Below, piece after piece: positions 31,739-43,249 of a stretch of 64,000 nt of DNA. Made by a program: the position numbers and the translations under genes. This stretch comes from Helianthus annuus (Eukaryota > Streptophyta > Magnoliopsida > Asterales > Asteraceae). Within the stretch, counting starts at the first letter, position 1. Each line of letters begins with the position of its first letter. The stretch lies in NCBI RefSeq assembly GCF_002127325.2, contig NC_035437.2, positions 166,934,263 through 166,998,262 of the forward strand. The letters are read 5' to 3'. Below the pieces are notes generated by a model. That model searched no databases. It had not been told where the DNA came from and was given only the letters and a program-made list of their open reading frames with translations.

Positions 31739-31780
<42 letters not shown>
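31739..31780. repeat. (AAT)n microsatellite
   Basis: About 13 uninterrupted ATA/AAT triplets directly right of the hAT element's duplication. Confidence 0.95.
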
Positions 31781-31782
<2 letters not shown>

Positions 31783-32133
31783 TCTTAAAATTAAAAGATA
31801 TTTAACAGTTATAAATGTTTTTTTATTAAAGTCTAGTTAGTATCTCGATTTTCTGATCGCTTTAGAACCACCCTCGTAATTGCTCCCCATAAAGCATTCA
31901 AAGTATGGGTGAACAGAAAAACCGAATCATAATCAAGATAACTGTATCAACTGGGAAAATGAACCAAGTATTATGGTTCAATTATGATTATATTAATATA
32001 AAAAATCTAAATAACTCTCAACAAAAACAATATTTGTATTCTTTATTATAAATAATGTATTATATGCTGAAAATAATTTGGCTTAATTTTTTGTAGTTAA
32101 CTATTTGTTCCTTCTTCCCTTGACATATTTACA

Positions 32134-32420
32134 TAGGGCCGGCCAGGCCAAGGGGGCGACTATTGAGGGCCCATTTTGTTAGGGGCCCAAGTTTTTTTAT
32201 TTTTCTTTTAAAATATTGTACATTAATATCCTTTTAAAAAAATTATATTAATATTCTTTTTAAAAAAAAAGCCTGTAAAAGTTGAAACCCAATAATATTT
32301 ATAACCCAACCATAACCTATTGGTTTAGTGGTATGGTATCCCTCCTTATAAATATGAGGTTGTGGGTTTAAATCCTTGCAAATGCAAGATAATGATAAAA
32401 TTAAGGCGTTATAAAATTTG
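32134..32420. mobile_element. CAGGGCCGG-type hAT MITE 2, truncated, with tRNA-like insert
   Basis: Begins TAGGGCCGGCCAGGCC followed by GGGCCC words, as in its neighbours; the right end was not found. At 32308-32380 the plus strand reads TTGGTTTAGTGGTATGG and later GTGGGTTTAAATCC, a tRNA-like box A/box B pair. Confidence 0.55.
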
Positions 32421-32668
32421 TTGATAAAAAAAATTAATCCAATATGATTTTTATACCCATTAATGTATTTGGTTTTGGCCTGTATAAACACATTTTTCAT
32501 TAAACCCAACTAATATTATGTTACCCAATTGAAAACTTAAATTCTATTCCATTTTGCAATGGCGACAAAAATAAAAGGCCAAAGATCGATTGCTATCAAG
32601 GCATCGAGGGTTACCGACTTACGGTTAGGATTGAGGCATTGAGCTAACTAGCTAAGCAATTTGCGATC

Positions 32669-32973
32669 CAGGGCCGGCTCTTGGGTCGGCCAACCCGTGC
32701 CGACATCGGAGGCCCAAATTCTCAAAGGGCCCGAAAAGTCTTTATAAGCTTCTATATATTTAGTATATTCATCCGTTAATAATGCAAAAAAGTGTTGGTG
32801 GTGTAATGGGAAAAAACCATCTCAAGATGATGTAAAGGTCTCAAGTTCAAGTTTTGGCTGCACCACTTAAGTTTTATTTTTTCAATTCATTTCCCCTTAA
32901 CCACACTTTTGGGCCCAATTCTTTTTTACACCCAAGGCCTAAATTTTTTCGAGAGTTTTCGGGGACGGCTCTG
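32669..32973. mobile_element. CAGGGCCGG-type hAT MITE 3 (305 bp) with tRNA-like insert
   Basis: Starts CAGGGCCGGCTCTTGG and ends GGGGACGGCTCTG. TTGCGATC and TTACGATC flank it (7 of 8 bases equal). A box A/B-like pair (TGGTGTAATGG, AAGTTCAAGTTTT) lies at 32795-32855. Confidence 0.8.
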
Positions 32974-33122
32974 TTACGATCTATAGGGCAAGGGTCAACG
33001 AGTAATGATGACTCATCCTCAAGGAACAATCATGGTGAAGTTTTTGAGCAATTGAACTCATTCTTATTTTGTGAACCATTGAATAAGGGTCCATTTTTTC
33101 TAGTCGCACGGACCCTTAATTC

Positions 33123-33650
33123 CAGGCCCGGTTTTAGGGCTGGGCAGACGCCAAGGCCCAAAGGGTTTATAGGGCCCGACAAAATTTCAAGGCCTAGATT
33201 TTTAAGTGAGCACCATTATGTTAAATGTTTAATAAATGAGTTCAATAACCAAAAACAAAGCTAGAATGGTTAAGACACTCAAATTTGAAAACCAAGGTCA
33301 CGTGTTCAAATTCGCTCCCTTGCATTTTTATTTAAACCCGATGATTAACTTTTATTTTTAGTTAATGATTTTGTAACGATTCATTTTCTAAAAACAATAT
33401 TAACGTTTTATAAAGTGAGATTACGCGACATGTTATGCCTAAAAACATCACTAATTTGAATCACATATTTATATATACATGGGTGTATAAACATATTTTA
33501 TCAAACTACACTACTTTTGGTTTGTTTTGTCACAATTATCGTCGTATTGTGGTTTCTTGATATATAACTGATGAGTTTGTATTAAGTGGGCCCATTTTTT
33601 TGTTTCGCCCGAGGCCTACAGTCTTTTTATCATTCTCGGAGACGGCCCTG
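33123..33650. mobile_element. CAGGGCCGG-type hAT MITE 4 (528 bp) with tRNA-like insert
   Basis: Starts CAGGCCCGGTTTTAGGGC and ends GAGACGGCCCTG. Exact CTTAATTC flanks it (33115-33122, 33651-33658). At 33258-33320 a box A/B-like pair (AGAATGGTTAAGACACTC, GTGTTCAAATTC) is present on the plus strand. Confidence 0.87.
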
Positions 33651-34026
33651 CTTAATTCTAAGGAGAGCCCTGATCAACATAACTAAAATAGTTGCAAACT
33701 TGGTTTGGAACCATTATCTCTATACGGATCGCTTATGAATATTAAAAACAAAACGTCGGTTTGTTTTCTTTTTATAACTAAACCGGCTCTGAAAGTGATT
33801 ATTGACAAATCATAACGGTTGTTTCATATGTTCTATTAGTTTGAGAAGAATTTTTAACAAGTTTCAAAGACAAGTACAACATTATATTGTGTCTTGTTGA
33901 AAAAAATTCAAATTATCAATTTTACAAACGGGATTGAATTTGAAACTATATTACAACCTTTTCTAAAAGAAGCTTTTGATTCTTCAAAACACATGGTATA
34001 TAGGATATACACATTTTCATACCAAG

Positions 34027-34262
34027 TTTTTTTTTTCGAACGGTCAACTAAATCACCGGATAAGTATCCTATGATGTCCTTAATCGAGCAAATGCACCCC
34101 CTCCTCCATAACGGCCAGAGTTGGATGCATACCCAAGCCACTAAGTCACCCGTTCCAAGGAAAACCCGTCCGCACGAAAGACCACTACGGTAAAACCCGG
34201 TTCGGCTTGGTTTTGAACTGGCGACCTCCAGAGAGGCCTAATTCTAAACTTCATTGCTACCA
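34027..34262 (-). mobile_element. tRNA-derived SINE, reverse orientation
   Basis: On the minus strand a box A-like TGGTAGCAATGAAG is followed by box B-like CCAGTTCAAAACC, then GGGTTTTACC and GGGTTTTCCTTGG. It ends in GACCGTTCG plus an A-run (T-run 34027-34036 on the plus strand). Order and 3' tail match the SINE at 11124, so both belong to one family. The TSD is not clear and the head position is approximate. Confidence 0.7.
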
Positions 34263-34339
34263 CCAATTTTCTTTAAAGTGATGCCAAAAATAAGATAGTT
34301 TAGTTCTAGTAAAGTTTTAAAATTTTATTGTGATATATT

Positions 34340-34904
34340 TAGGGCTGTAAACGAACCGAACGTTCAGCGAACAGTTCGTGAACCGTTCGGCGGGAAGTTC
34401 GTTTACGTTCGTTCGTTTAGTTAATGAACAAACACGAACAAGAAATTCCGTTCGATTAGTTAAATGAACGAACACGAACAACTGTCTCGTTCGTTCAATT
34501 GCGTTCATGAACGTTCGGTAACGTGTTCATGAACATTCGTTCATGTTCGTTTGTTTATGTTGTTCACTAAATATTTTTTTAGCATTTATTTATTTTATTT
34601 AAACCTTTTATATTCCTTAATTCTTATTTATCTCATTACCCAAACAAATAAACTAGAAAACCCTACCTCTACCTTTCTTTCTTATTATTCACATCGAAAA
34701 ATACAACTGAACTTCGTCGATTTTATCTGTGTTCGTTTGTGTTCGTGAACCGTTCATGAACACGTTCATTTCCTTAACGAACAAACACGAACAAAAAATC
34801 CCGTTCGTTAAGTGTTCATGAACCGTTCGTGAACACATAATATTTTTAACGAACGAACACGAACAAGGCCTTGTTCGTGTTCGTTCGGTTCGTTTACAGC
34901 CCTA
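34340..34904. mobile_element. TAGGG-type hAT-like element (GTTCG words), 565 bp
   Basis: Ends TAGGGCTGTAAACGAACCGA and TCGGTTCGTTTACAGCCCTA form a perfect 20-bp inverted repeat. GATATATT flanks exactly (34332-34339, 34905-34912). The interior is mostly GTTCGTGTTCG-type words in both orientations, with an AT-rich centre at about 34565-34720. Confidence 0.93.
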
Positions 34905-34934
34905 GATATATTAGTTGGGAGTTTAAGTTCTATT

Positions 34935-35400
34935 GTGAAACAAGAGATGAAAGTATATGCTGGCCTAAGTTATCTAAGTAGTAAGGCTACTCAGTACTTG
35001 CCCCGTCGACCCCCGGCGTCGGCCCTCCAGACCGTTTGCACAAGGACGTCGTCGTCCTCTACGTCTTGGCCAAGACGTTGCAGCCGTGCCGCCACGTCAG
35101 CAGTTCCACCCCGCACACCATCACAGCCGCACCACGCTACCTTGCCGCACGCCCCGTTACACCCCGCACACCATCGCAGACTTGGGATCTGTTTTCTCTC
35201 TCTCGCCGGAGGTAAAGATGATACCATACACACCTTACTTTCAAGACAAATACAACAAATGGGTGTCAAGAAAGTGGTAGAAGAGAGTAGAAACAAGAAA
35301 GTATCTTGACAAACTCCTTACCTTCATCCGGCGGGTAAAATTGAAAACATGAACCATGAACCAAGATAAATTTGGGGAAAATTGAATTAAGGGTTCTGGA
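34935..35400. other. GC-rich island of unknown origin
   Basis: 34990-35200 is far richer in GC than anything near it and open in several frames on both strands (for example 34935-35309 + and 34991-35296 -). The word CCCCGCACACCATC occurs twice (about 35108 and 35163). I recognise no protein family in either translation. It could be a captured gene fragment; it is not called as a gene. Confidence 0.4.
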
Positions 35401-36717
35401 TCTGATTATGTTGAGATTGTACCGGTGGTTGTTGGTATGGGTAACCGACACCGGGTTGTAAGTTGTAACACCCCGAAAATTCCGTCCAATTATGTGACGA
35501 CACGTGTCCAATTCTCCAACTAATCCCGACTACGTAGAGGGAGAAACCTCCAACTAATCCAGATTATGTGGAAGGAGGAAGGACCTACACTGAACGTTAA
35601 CTGAAACGTGTTCTGAATCTCCGACTAATCCCGATTCTAGGAAGGAAAGAAAGATTATTATTATTATTGTGCGTTATCTGAAACGCGTCCCGAATCTCCG
35701 ACTAATCCCAACTACGAGAAAGGAGAGGGACTAACAGTGCCAAATGGCTAAAGTCCAAGGAATAAACATGTAAATTCTCAAAATTTTGATTATGGCAGGA
35801 CTTAACCCTTACGGTCCGTAAGCTTGTTCAAACCTTCTACGCGCTTAATGTGACAACTCGTACTTTACCGTCTCGTACATTACGTGTAACCATCGAACTA
35901 GTGTGATTACGTGATCATATTAATTGAACAAATGTTGTGTTATGTGCTTGATGTTTACTATTTGTACATGTATGAATCGGACCGCACAACACACCCACAC
36001 TCGCACAAGCCCATTCGGGCCTTATACTTTGCACACGGGTTATTAGGGCAGCCCATGTGGGTTCGGCCCACTCCCCTTTAACCGTGTAAATCCCATAGTT
36101 GGGGATAGGTTTTGGTTAGTTGTCACAAACACAAAAACACACACAAACCCTAGAAGTTTTCCTCTCTCTCTCGGCTTGCTTGGAACCCGACGGCACACAC
36201 ACACACTTTGAAGCTTGTGAAACGAATCGATCCTCTACCTTCATCCGGTTAGTGATGATGTTATGTTTTTGGATTATTTGTGATATCATGTGATTGCTAT
36301 CATTCGTTAGGCGATGTAACTAGGGTGTATGCTAGTAATATTGGTTGAATGTTGATGATAATTGGATTGTTAATCGGTTCTCATGAATGATTAAGATATA
36401 CGGTTACTTGACATGAAATCGGTTATATGTATGTTTGTGTGATGAGGAATAATTCGGATGGGTTGATAGTCTGAATGTATGCAAACCGGGTAGGATGCAT
36501 GATAGCTGATTTATGATTCGGTATGTTTTTATAATAATCTGATTTCCTGTTCTTGATGTTAATATGAACATGCTTGATACTCATGATTTGAAGTTGAATG
36601 AAATCGGAATTAACTGTGATTGATCGAAATTGTGAAACTGCCTAAGTTGTTTGCTAGAATCACGGATAAGTCAATGCAGGAAATATGGAAACCAGTTACA
36701 TACGCGATTTCGACACC

Positions 36718-36945
36718 TGGTTGCGAGTCGGGACCATAGTTGCGAGTCAGAATCCCACTCGTAACCAAGCCAGCACAAGTCGAGACTACGGTTGCGAGTC
36801 CCGTTGCGACTCGTAACCAGCACATGATCAGTCGTAACCAGACCATGATGAACCGAGACCTCCATTGCGACTCGCAAACAGCTGTTGCGACTCGTAATCT
36901 CCGGTTGCGACTCGAGATCCCCGTTGCGAGTCGAGATCACCATCG
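36718..36945 (+). repeat. Array of TTGCGASTCG words in the LTR
   Basis: About nine copies of a 10-bp word, TTGCGACTCG or TTGCGAGTCG, or its complement, irregularly spaced in about 230 bp; also at 44119-44346. Comparable word arrays occur in the two other long LTRs of this window. Confidence 0.8.
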
Positions 36946-37414
36946 TTTACACGCACACAGTTGGGCCTTCACTGTCACGGGCCCAATCTATTGAGCCCAA
37001 CGATTTGAACTGTGGACTGTTTATTATTGGACTTGTTTGTGCTTGCTATTTGGGCCGATTGAGAATCTGGACTGTTTTGTTATTGAGCTGCTTATGTCAT
37101 TGGGCCGGGTATGAATGGACTTAGAACAATTGGATCCTCACATGCTATGTCTTATCTGCTTACGTGCGTACATGCTTGCCATGACTATACGTGATTACTA
37201 TATACGTGCTATATACGAACCTGACTCGTATAATAACCATGATAGGACGTGAGTGATCATTTACTTGCTACTTGTACTTTCTGTGTATCTGCCGAGCAAA
37301 CCAAGGTGAGTTCACACAGCCAAGGCATGGGATTCCCGGGTTGGGAATTGGGTTGGATATGTTGAATTTGGAATGATTACTCGTACTTACGCATATACCA
37401 GACTATAGACCATC

Positions 37415-37778
37415 GTCCTCAGGTTAGTCAGGACACGTTACGTAAAGCCTACGTAACCCAGTATATTTGCCATATGTCTCCCGGGTCGGGAGGACACGTT
37501 ACGTAAAGCCTACGTAACCCAATACCATCCACTGGCTTCCAGGTCGGAAGGCCACGCTGCGTAAAGCCTACGTAGCCCCCACGCGTACCACTGTCCTCGG
37601 GGAAGGGCACGTCACGTAAAGCCTACGTGACCCTGTACGTTTTCCTGTTCTCGGTAAAGAAGAACACATGGTCGGAAGTTAGTCTAGTAAGTACCGTTAA
37701 TGAGAAGCCCTCATTAGCCAAGATGAACATGGGAAGCCCCCACCTTTATTACACACTAGTATGGGAAGCCCCCACTAG
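37415..37778 (+). other. Array of covarying stem-loops with AAGCC loops (5' LTR)
   Basis: Four units of about 60 bp each contain an 8-bp stem around loop AAGCC: GTTACGTA/TACGTAAC (37437-37457 and 37498-37518), GCTGCGTA/TACGTAGC (37556-37576) and GTCACGTA/TACGTGAC (37611-37631). Three more AAGCC hairpins follow: TAATGAG/CTCATTA (37698-37716), TGGG/CCCA (37730-37742) and CTAG-TGGG/CCCACTAG (37756-37778). Between units lie second hairpins such as GTCTCCC/GGGAGGAC and GGCTTCC/GGAAGGCC. Paired positions change together. The array lies between 366 and 730 nt upstream of the LTR end, so it should be in the 5' leader of the element's RNA. Confidence 0.8.
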
Positions 37779-38146
37779 CTATACTTATGCATTACTTTAT
37801 GAACTTACTTTCTGTGAACTCGCTCAACTAGTTTGTTGATTATTTGCTGCATGCCTTGCAGGACCTTAGGTATACTTGGGAGCTTGCACAGGGAAGGAGC
37901 AGGTCGTTGTGGGCAGATGGATCGTTAATGATGTCGAACTCATAACTCGTTTTGAATTTACTTTACTATGCTTCCGCTACTTAAAACAGTATTTGGTTTT
38001 TGAAACATCAATCATGTCATGGTGACTTACGTTAATTACTTTTATTATTATTAAATGCTATGTTTGATATGATTGATGGCTTGATCCTGGTCAGTCACGC
38101 TCCCAAGCGGTGGTATTCCGCGGGTGGATTTTGGGGGTGTGACAGA

Positions 38147-38160
38147 TTGGTATCAGAGCC
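38147..38160 (+). other. Primer-binding site of the Gypsy element
   Basis: TTGGTATCAGAGCC begins 3 bp after the LTR end and is complementary to the 3' end of initiator methionine tRNA, the usual primer for plant Gypsy elements. Confidence 0.9.
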
Positions 38161-38459
38161 ATTGGTTATAGAGAACTTGGTTTTAATATGGGAAAACGTT
38201 TTTATTAAAACCGGACTATAACCAGTACAGTGCTCTCAACGATCCACAACGACGCTTCGCTCCACGTGCAAGACTCGACATCCTAGGTAATAAGGTTTAT
38301 GTTTATTGCCTGTTTGCTAGAACTGTTTAGAACTTTGCTCGCATTACGCTTAGATACACATGCTTGATTACATGAGAACACCTATATGCCTACACTTTTC
38401 TGTCATCGCCCTACTCGCGAACCATTCTTACGTATGCTACTTGTTACTATGAAGATCAA

Positions 38460-41400
38460 TGGCCGCACGAATTAACATGACTCAAGCCCAGCTAGAGGCT
38501 CTCATTGCTGCGGCAGTTGCAGCCGCCCAAGCAGGTAGTATACCCTGCAGTATAGACACTGGGATCTTTAGATCCTACATTAATCCTCGTACTTAACTTT
38601 GCCCTATCCGTACACAATAGGTCAACCCGCTCAGCAGCAGCCTGGGTGCACCTTCAAGAACTTCATGGAATGTCGTCCTAGCTCGTTTAGTGGCACAGAG
38701 GGAGCAGTTGGACTCCTCCACTGGTTTGAAAAGCTCGAGTCGGTTTTCGAAATGTGCGAATGCCCTGAGGCTCGCAGGGTGAAGTTCGCCACTGGCACAC
38801 TTGAAGGGATTGCGCTCACTTGGTGGAACGCACAAGTGCAGATCTTAGGGTTGGCAGCTGCTAACGCCACCCCATGGAACGACTTTAAGGAACTCATCAA
38901 GCGTGAGTATTGCACGCGGGAAGACATACACAAGCTGGAAGATGAGCTTTATAACTTGAAAATGGTTGGATCGGAAATCGAAGCGTATACCAAACGGTCC
39001 AATGAGCTGGCCGTTCTGTGTCCAACTATGGTGGACCCTCCATACAAGCGCATTGAGTTGTATCTCAAGGGATTGGCGCCAGAAATTCAGAGCCACGTGA
39101 CGTCGGCTAACCTCGAAAACATCCAGGAAATCCAACGCCTAGCTCACCGTATCACCGATCAGGCAGTGGATCAGAATAAACTGCCCAAGCGTGTTAATGC
39201 TACTGCTAACGTCACCACCTCAGTTACTCCTGCTACAACTGGTGACAGTAAAAGAAAGTGGGATGGGGATTCCAGCAAAGGTTCAGCGATTGTTCAGCCA
39301 CAAGCTCAGCAGCAGAAGATCGATCACTACCAGAGTCCTAGTCAGCAATCCTCTGGTAGTCACAGACAGAGGAGATATCAGGGTAGTCAACCCAGGTGCC
39401 ACAACTGCAACAGGCATCACCACGGCCCATGTAACAAGGGTCGTTGTCAAAGGTGTCTTAAGATGGGTCACGAGGCCAAAGACTGCAGGAGCCCTCGTCC
39501 TGCGAATCAGAATCAGCAGCCTCAGCAACCAGCTCCACAGAACCAGCAGCAGCAGCAGCAGCCACAGCGTGGAAACCGGGGATGTTTCCAGTGTGGGGCT
39601 GAAGGTCACTTCAAACGCGATTGCCCTCAGTTGAACCAGAATCGCAACAACAATAACCAGGGCAACGGGAACAACAACGGTGGAAACAACAACAATAACG
39701 GCAATGAAGCTCGTGGTCGTGCATTCGTACTAGGTCGAGGCGACGCAGTGAACGATCCCAACGTTGTTATGGGTAAGTTTCTCCTCGACAATATTTACGT
39801 TACTGTTTTATTTGATTCGGGTGCGGATACAAGCTATATGTCTGTGAAAATGTGTCGACTGCTAAAACGTGCACCAACACTTTTACCCACCAAACATGTA
39901 GTCGAGTTAGCTAACGGTAAAAGTCTAGAAGCCACGCACGTAGTTCAAGGTTGTAATCTTATCTTAGCTGGTCAAGCCTTCTCTATTGATCTCATTCCCA
40001 TAGTTTTGGGTAGCTTCGACGTCGTGATTGGGATGGATTGGTTGTCCCAACACCAGGCAGAAATCTTATGCAGCGAAAAGGTTATTCGCATTCCTCGTTC
40101 GGGTCAGGAACCTCTGGAAGTTCAAGGCGACAAGAGTGGTGCTGTGGTTGGCATCATCTCTTTCTTGAAGGCTCAGAAGTGCTTACGTAAAGGTCACACA
40201 GCCATTCTGGCTCTCGTTACAGACGCATTAGCAAAGGAAAAGAAATTGGAAGATATTCCAATTGTACGTGATTACCCTCAGGTGTTTCCTGAAGACTTAC
40301 CTGGCTTACCGCCTCATCGTCAGGTCGAATTTCAGATCGAGCTCGCTCCAGGAGCAGCACCCATAGCTCGCGCACCATATCGTCTAGCTCCATCGGAACT
40401 GGAGGAATTGTCAAAGCAACTGCAAGAACTCTTGGAAAAGGGTTTCATACGACCAAGCTCTTCGCCTTGGGGAGCTCCAGTACTCTTTGTGAAAAAGAAA
40501 GACGGTACGTTCAGGATGTGTATAGACTACCGTGAACTCAACAAGGTGACGGTGAAGAACCGTTATCCTCTTCCACGCATAGACGACTTATTCGACCAGT
40601 TGCAAGGGTCGTGCTACTATTCGAAGATAGATTTGAGGTCGGGGTACCATCAGCTGAGAGTCCGGGATGAGGACGTCTCCAAGACAGCTTTCAGAACTCG
40701 TTACGGTCACTACGAGTTTCTCGTCATGCCATTCGGGTTAACGAACGCGCCAGCTGTATTTATGGATCTTATGAACAGGGTGTGCAAACCCTACCTTGAC
40801 AAGTTCGTCATTGTTTTCATCGACGACATCCTGATCTACTCCAAGAGTCAGGAGGAGCACGAGCAGCATCTTCGCCTTATTTTGGAACTCCTTCGGAAGG
40901 AACAGTTGTACGCCAAGCTTTCTAAATGCGACTTCTGGCTTCGTGAAGTCCACTTCTTAGGCCACGTAGTGAACAAGGATGGGATACATGTCGATCCATC
41001 CAAGGTAGATTCGGTCAGAAACTGGCCTGCACCGCGTACACCGACAGAGATACGCCAATTCTTGGGTCTGGCAGGTTACTACAGACGGTTTATCAAGGAT
41101 TTCTCGAAGATTGCTCAGCCGCTTACGCTACTGACACAGAAGGGTGTTACCTATCGCTGGGGAGAGCCCCAGGAGACTGCTTTTCAGCACTTAAAAGATA
41201 GGCTTTGCAGCGCACCTATTCTCTCATTGCCAGAGGGCACAGAAGACTTCGTAGTATATTGTGATGCATCCATTCGGGGATTGGGATGTGTGTTAATGCA
41301 GCGCGACAAGGTTATTGCTTACGCCTCTCGTCAACTCAAGGTTCACGAACGGAACTACACGACGCACGATTTAGAGCTGGGAGCTGTTGTTTTTGCGCTT

Positions 41401-43173
41401 AAGATATGGCGACACTACCTGTACGGTACCAGGTGCACGATTTACACCGATCACAGGAGTCTCGAGCATATCCTTAAGCAGAAGGATTTGAACATGCGTC
41501 AACGGCGATGGGTTGAATTACTGAACGATTACGAATGCGCTATCAAGTACCATCCAGGCAAAGCCAATGTTGTGGCTGACGCCCTTAGTCGAAAGGACAC
41601 CTTACCGAAGCGCGTGCGAGCGCTACAGCTTACGATCCAGTCTAGCCTTCCTGCACAGATACGAAATGCTCAGACAGAAGCACTGAAGCCCGAAAACGTC
41701 ATGGCTGAAGCCTTACGCGGCTCACGACAGCAAATGGAACAGAAGGCAGACGGTGCCTACTATGTAACGGGCCGTATTTGGGTCCCTCTTTATGGCGGTT
41801 TACGCGAACTTGTTATGGATGAAGCTCACAAGTCTCGCTACTCGGTACATCCAGGGTCGGATAAAATGTACCACGACATCAGCACTACTTATTGGTGGCC
41901 TAGTATGAAGGCCCACATTGCTACGTACGTTGGAAAGTGCTTGACCTGTGCGAGAGTCAAGGTCGAATATCAGAAACCAGCTGGTCTACTTCAGCAGCCT
42001 AAGATACCTCAGTGGAAATGGGAAGAAATTTCCATGGATTTCGTTACAGGCCTACCTAGATCCCAGCGTGGGAACGATACGATATGGGTCATAGTTGATC
42101 GACTCACCAAGTCTGCACACTTCCTGCCGATTAAGGAAACGGACAAGTTCTCCACTCTCGCAGACGTTTATCTTAAAGAAGTTGTCTCGAGGCACGGGGT
42201 GCCCACGTCTATCATTTCGGATCGCGATGCACGATTCACGTCAGAACTTTGGTAAGCAATGCATAAATCTTTCGGCTCACGACTAGACATGAGCACAGCA
42301 TACCACCCTCAGACGGATGGACAGTCTGAGCGTACGATTCAAACACTTGAAGACATGCTTCGGGCATGCGTTATCGACTTCGGCAACGGCTGGGAAAAGC
42401 ACCTCCCTTTGGTGGAGTTTTCTTACAATAACAGTTACCATACCAGCATTCAAGCCGCTCCATTCGAGGCATTGTACGGGCGTAAATGCCGGTCACCTCT
42501 CTGTTGGGCAGAGGTGGGAGATAGTCAGATCACGGGTCCAGAGATTGTTGTGGACGCCACAGAAAAGATTGCACAAATACGACAACGCATGGCGGCAGCA
42601 CGCGACCGTCAGAAAGCCTACGCGGATAAGCGTAGAAAGCCATTGGAATTTGAGGTCGGGGACCGGGTTTTATTGAAAGTCTCACCCTGGAAGGGTGTGG
42701 TTCGTTTTGGCAAACGGGGCAAACTGAATCCGCGGTACGTCGGACCATTCGAAATTATAGAAAAGATTGGCAAGGTAGCCTACAAGTTGAACTTACCAGC
42801 TGAACTCGGGGCAGTTCACAATGTCTTTCACGTATCGAACCTAAAGAAGTGCCTATCAGATGAAAATCTTATCATTCCTTTTAAGGAACTCACTATCGAC
42901 GAGCGGTTACAGTTCGTTGAGGAACCAGTCGAAATCACGGACCGGGATGTGAAGGTCCTCAAACACAAGAGAATCCCTCTTGTTCGAGTTCGTTGGAACT
43001 CCAAACGTGGCCCAGAGTACACCTGGGAACGCGAAGACAGGATGACAGAAAAGTACCCCCAGTTATTCGGGAACAAGGCAACCACTACTGAGGCTGAAGC
43101 TACTACTTCGGAATTTCGGGACGAAATTCCAGATCAACGGGGGGAGGATGTGACACCCCAGGAAAATCAGTGA
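38460..43173 (+). pseudogene. Gypsy Gag-Pol polyprotein, interrupted by one stop codon
   Basis: The main frame runs 38599-42255 (1218 codons) and, after TAA at 42253-42255, continues in the same frame to 43173. Domains in order: Gag capsid-like (from [18 protein letters not shown]); three Cys/His knuckles, two of them canonical ([14 protein letters not shown] and [14 protein letters not shown]); protease ([12 protein letters not shown]); reverse transcriptase ([21 protein letters not shown]); RNase H ([13 protein letters not shown]); integrase with an HHCC-like zinc site, D in MDFVTGLP, D in SDRDARF and E in GQSERTIQ; and a C-terminal chromodomain-like segment ([20 protein letters not shown]). 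The stop lies between the second and third integrase acidic residues. An ATG at 38460 opens a 25-codon frame that joins the main frame if 38535-38620 (GTAGTA ... AATAG) is an intron. Without splicing the first Met is at 38599. Confidence 0.93.
43112..43156 (+). other. Extra polypurine-tract/LTR-start-like module
   Basis: TTTCGGGACGAAATT, then ACGGGGGGAGGA, then TGTGACACC. This is repeated in weaker form at 43217-43257 (TTTCGGGACGAAATT ... TTGGGGATAA, TGTGACAAC), where the real 3' LTR begins. The upstream copy has the stronger PPT. Confidence 0.75.
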
Positions 43174-43249
43174 ACAGTACAGTTTACCTAGCTTCCTCAG
43201 TGAGTGCATACCAAATTTCGGGACGAAATTTCCAATTAGTTGGGGATAA

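Larger units (their letters stand above)
35849..38144 (+). repeat. 5' LTR of the Gypsy element
   Basis: 2296 bp. Notable internal structure: an array of TTGCGAGTCG/TTGCGACTCG words (about 36718-36945) and the hairpin array at 37415-37778. ORFs inside it recur in the 3' LTR at +7401 and are not genes. Confidence 0.97.

Noticed and set aside
32308..32380. tRNA gene
   Set aside because: Box A/B-like words are present, but no cloverleaf with acceptor stem could be formed; treated as a tRNA-like segment in a MITE.
34935..35309. 124-codon ORF on plus strand (and 101 codons on minus) in the GC-rich island
   Set aside because: Open frames are expected at this composition; no recognisable domain; kept only as an unexplained island.
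36610..37839. Several ORFs of 70-90 codons in the Gypsy LTR, repeated at 44011-45240
   Set aside because: Identical in both LTRs at an offset of 7401 bp, overlapping on both strands, no family; products of the word array and hairpins.
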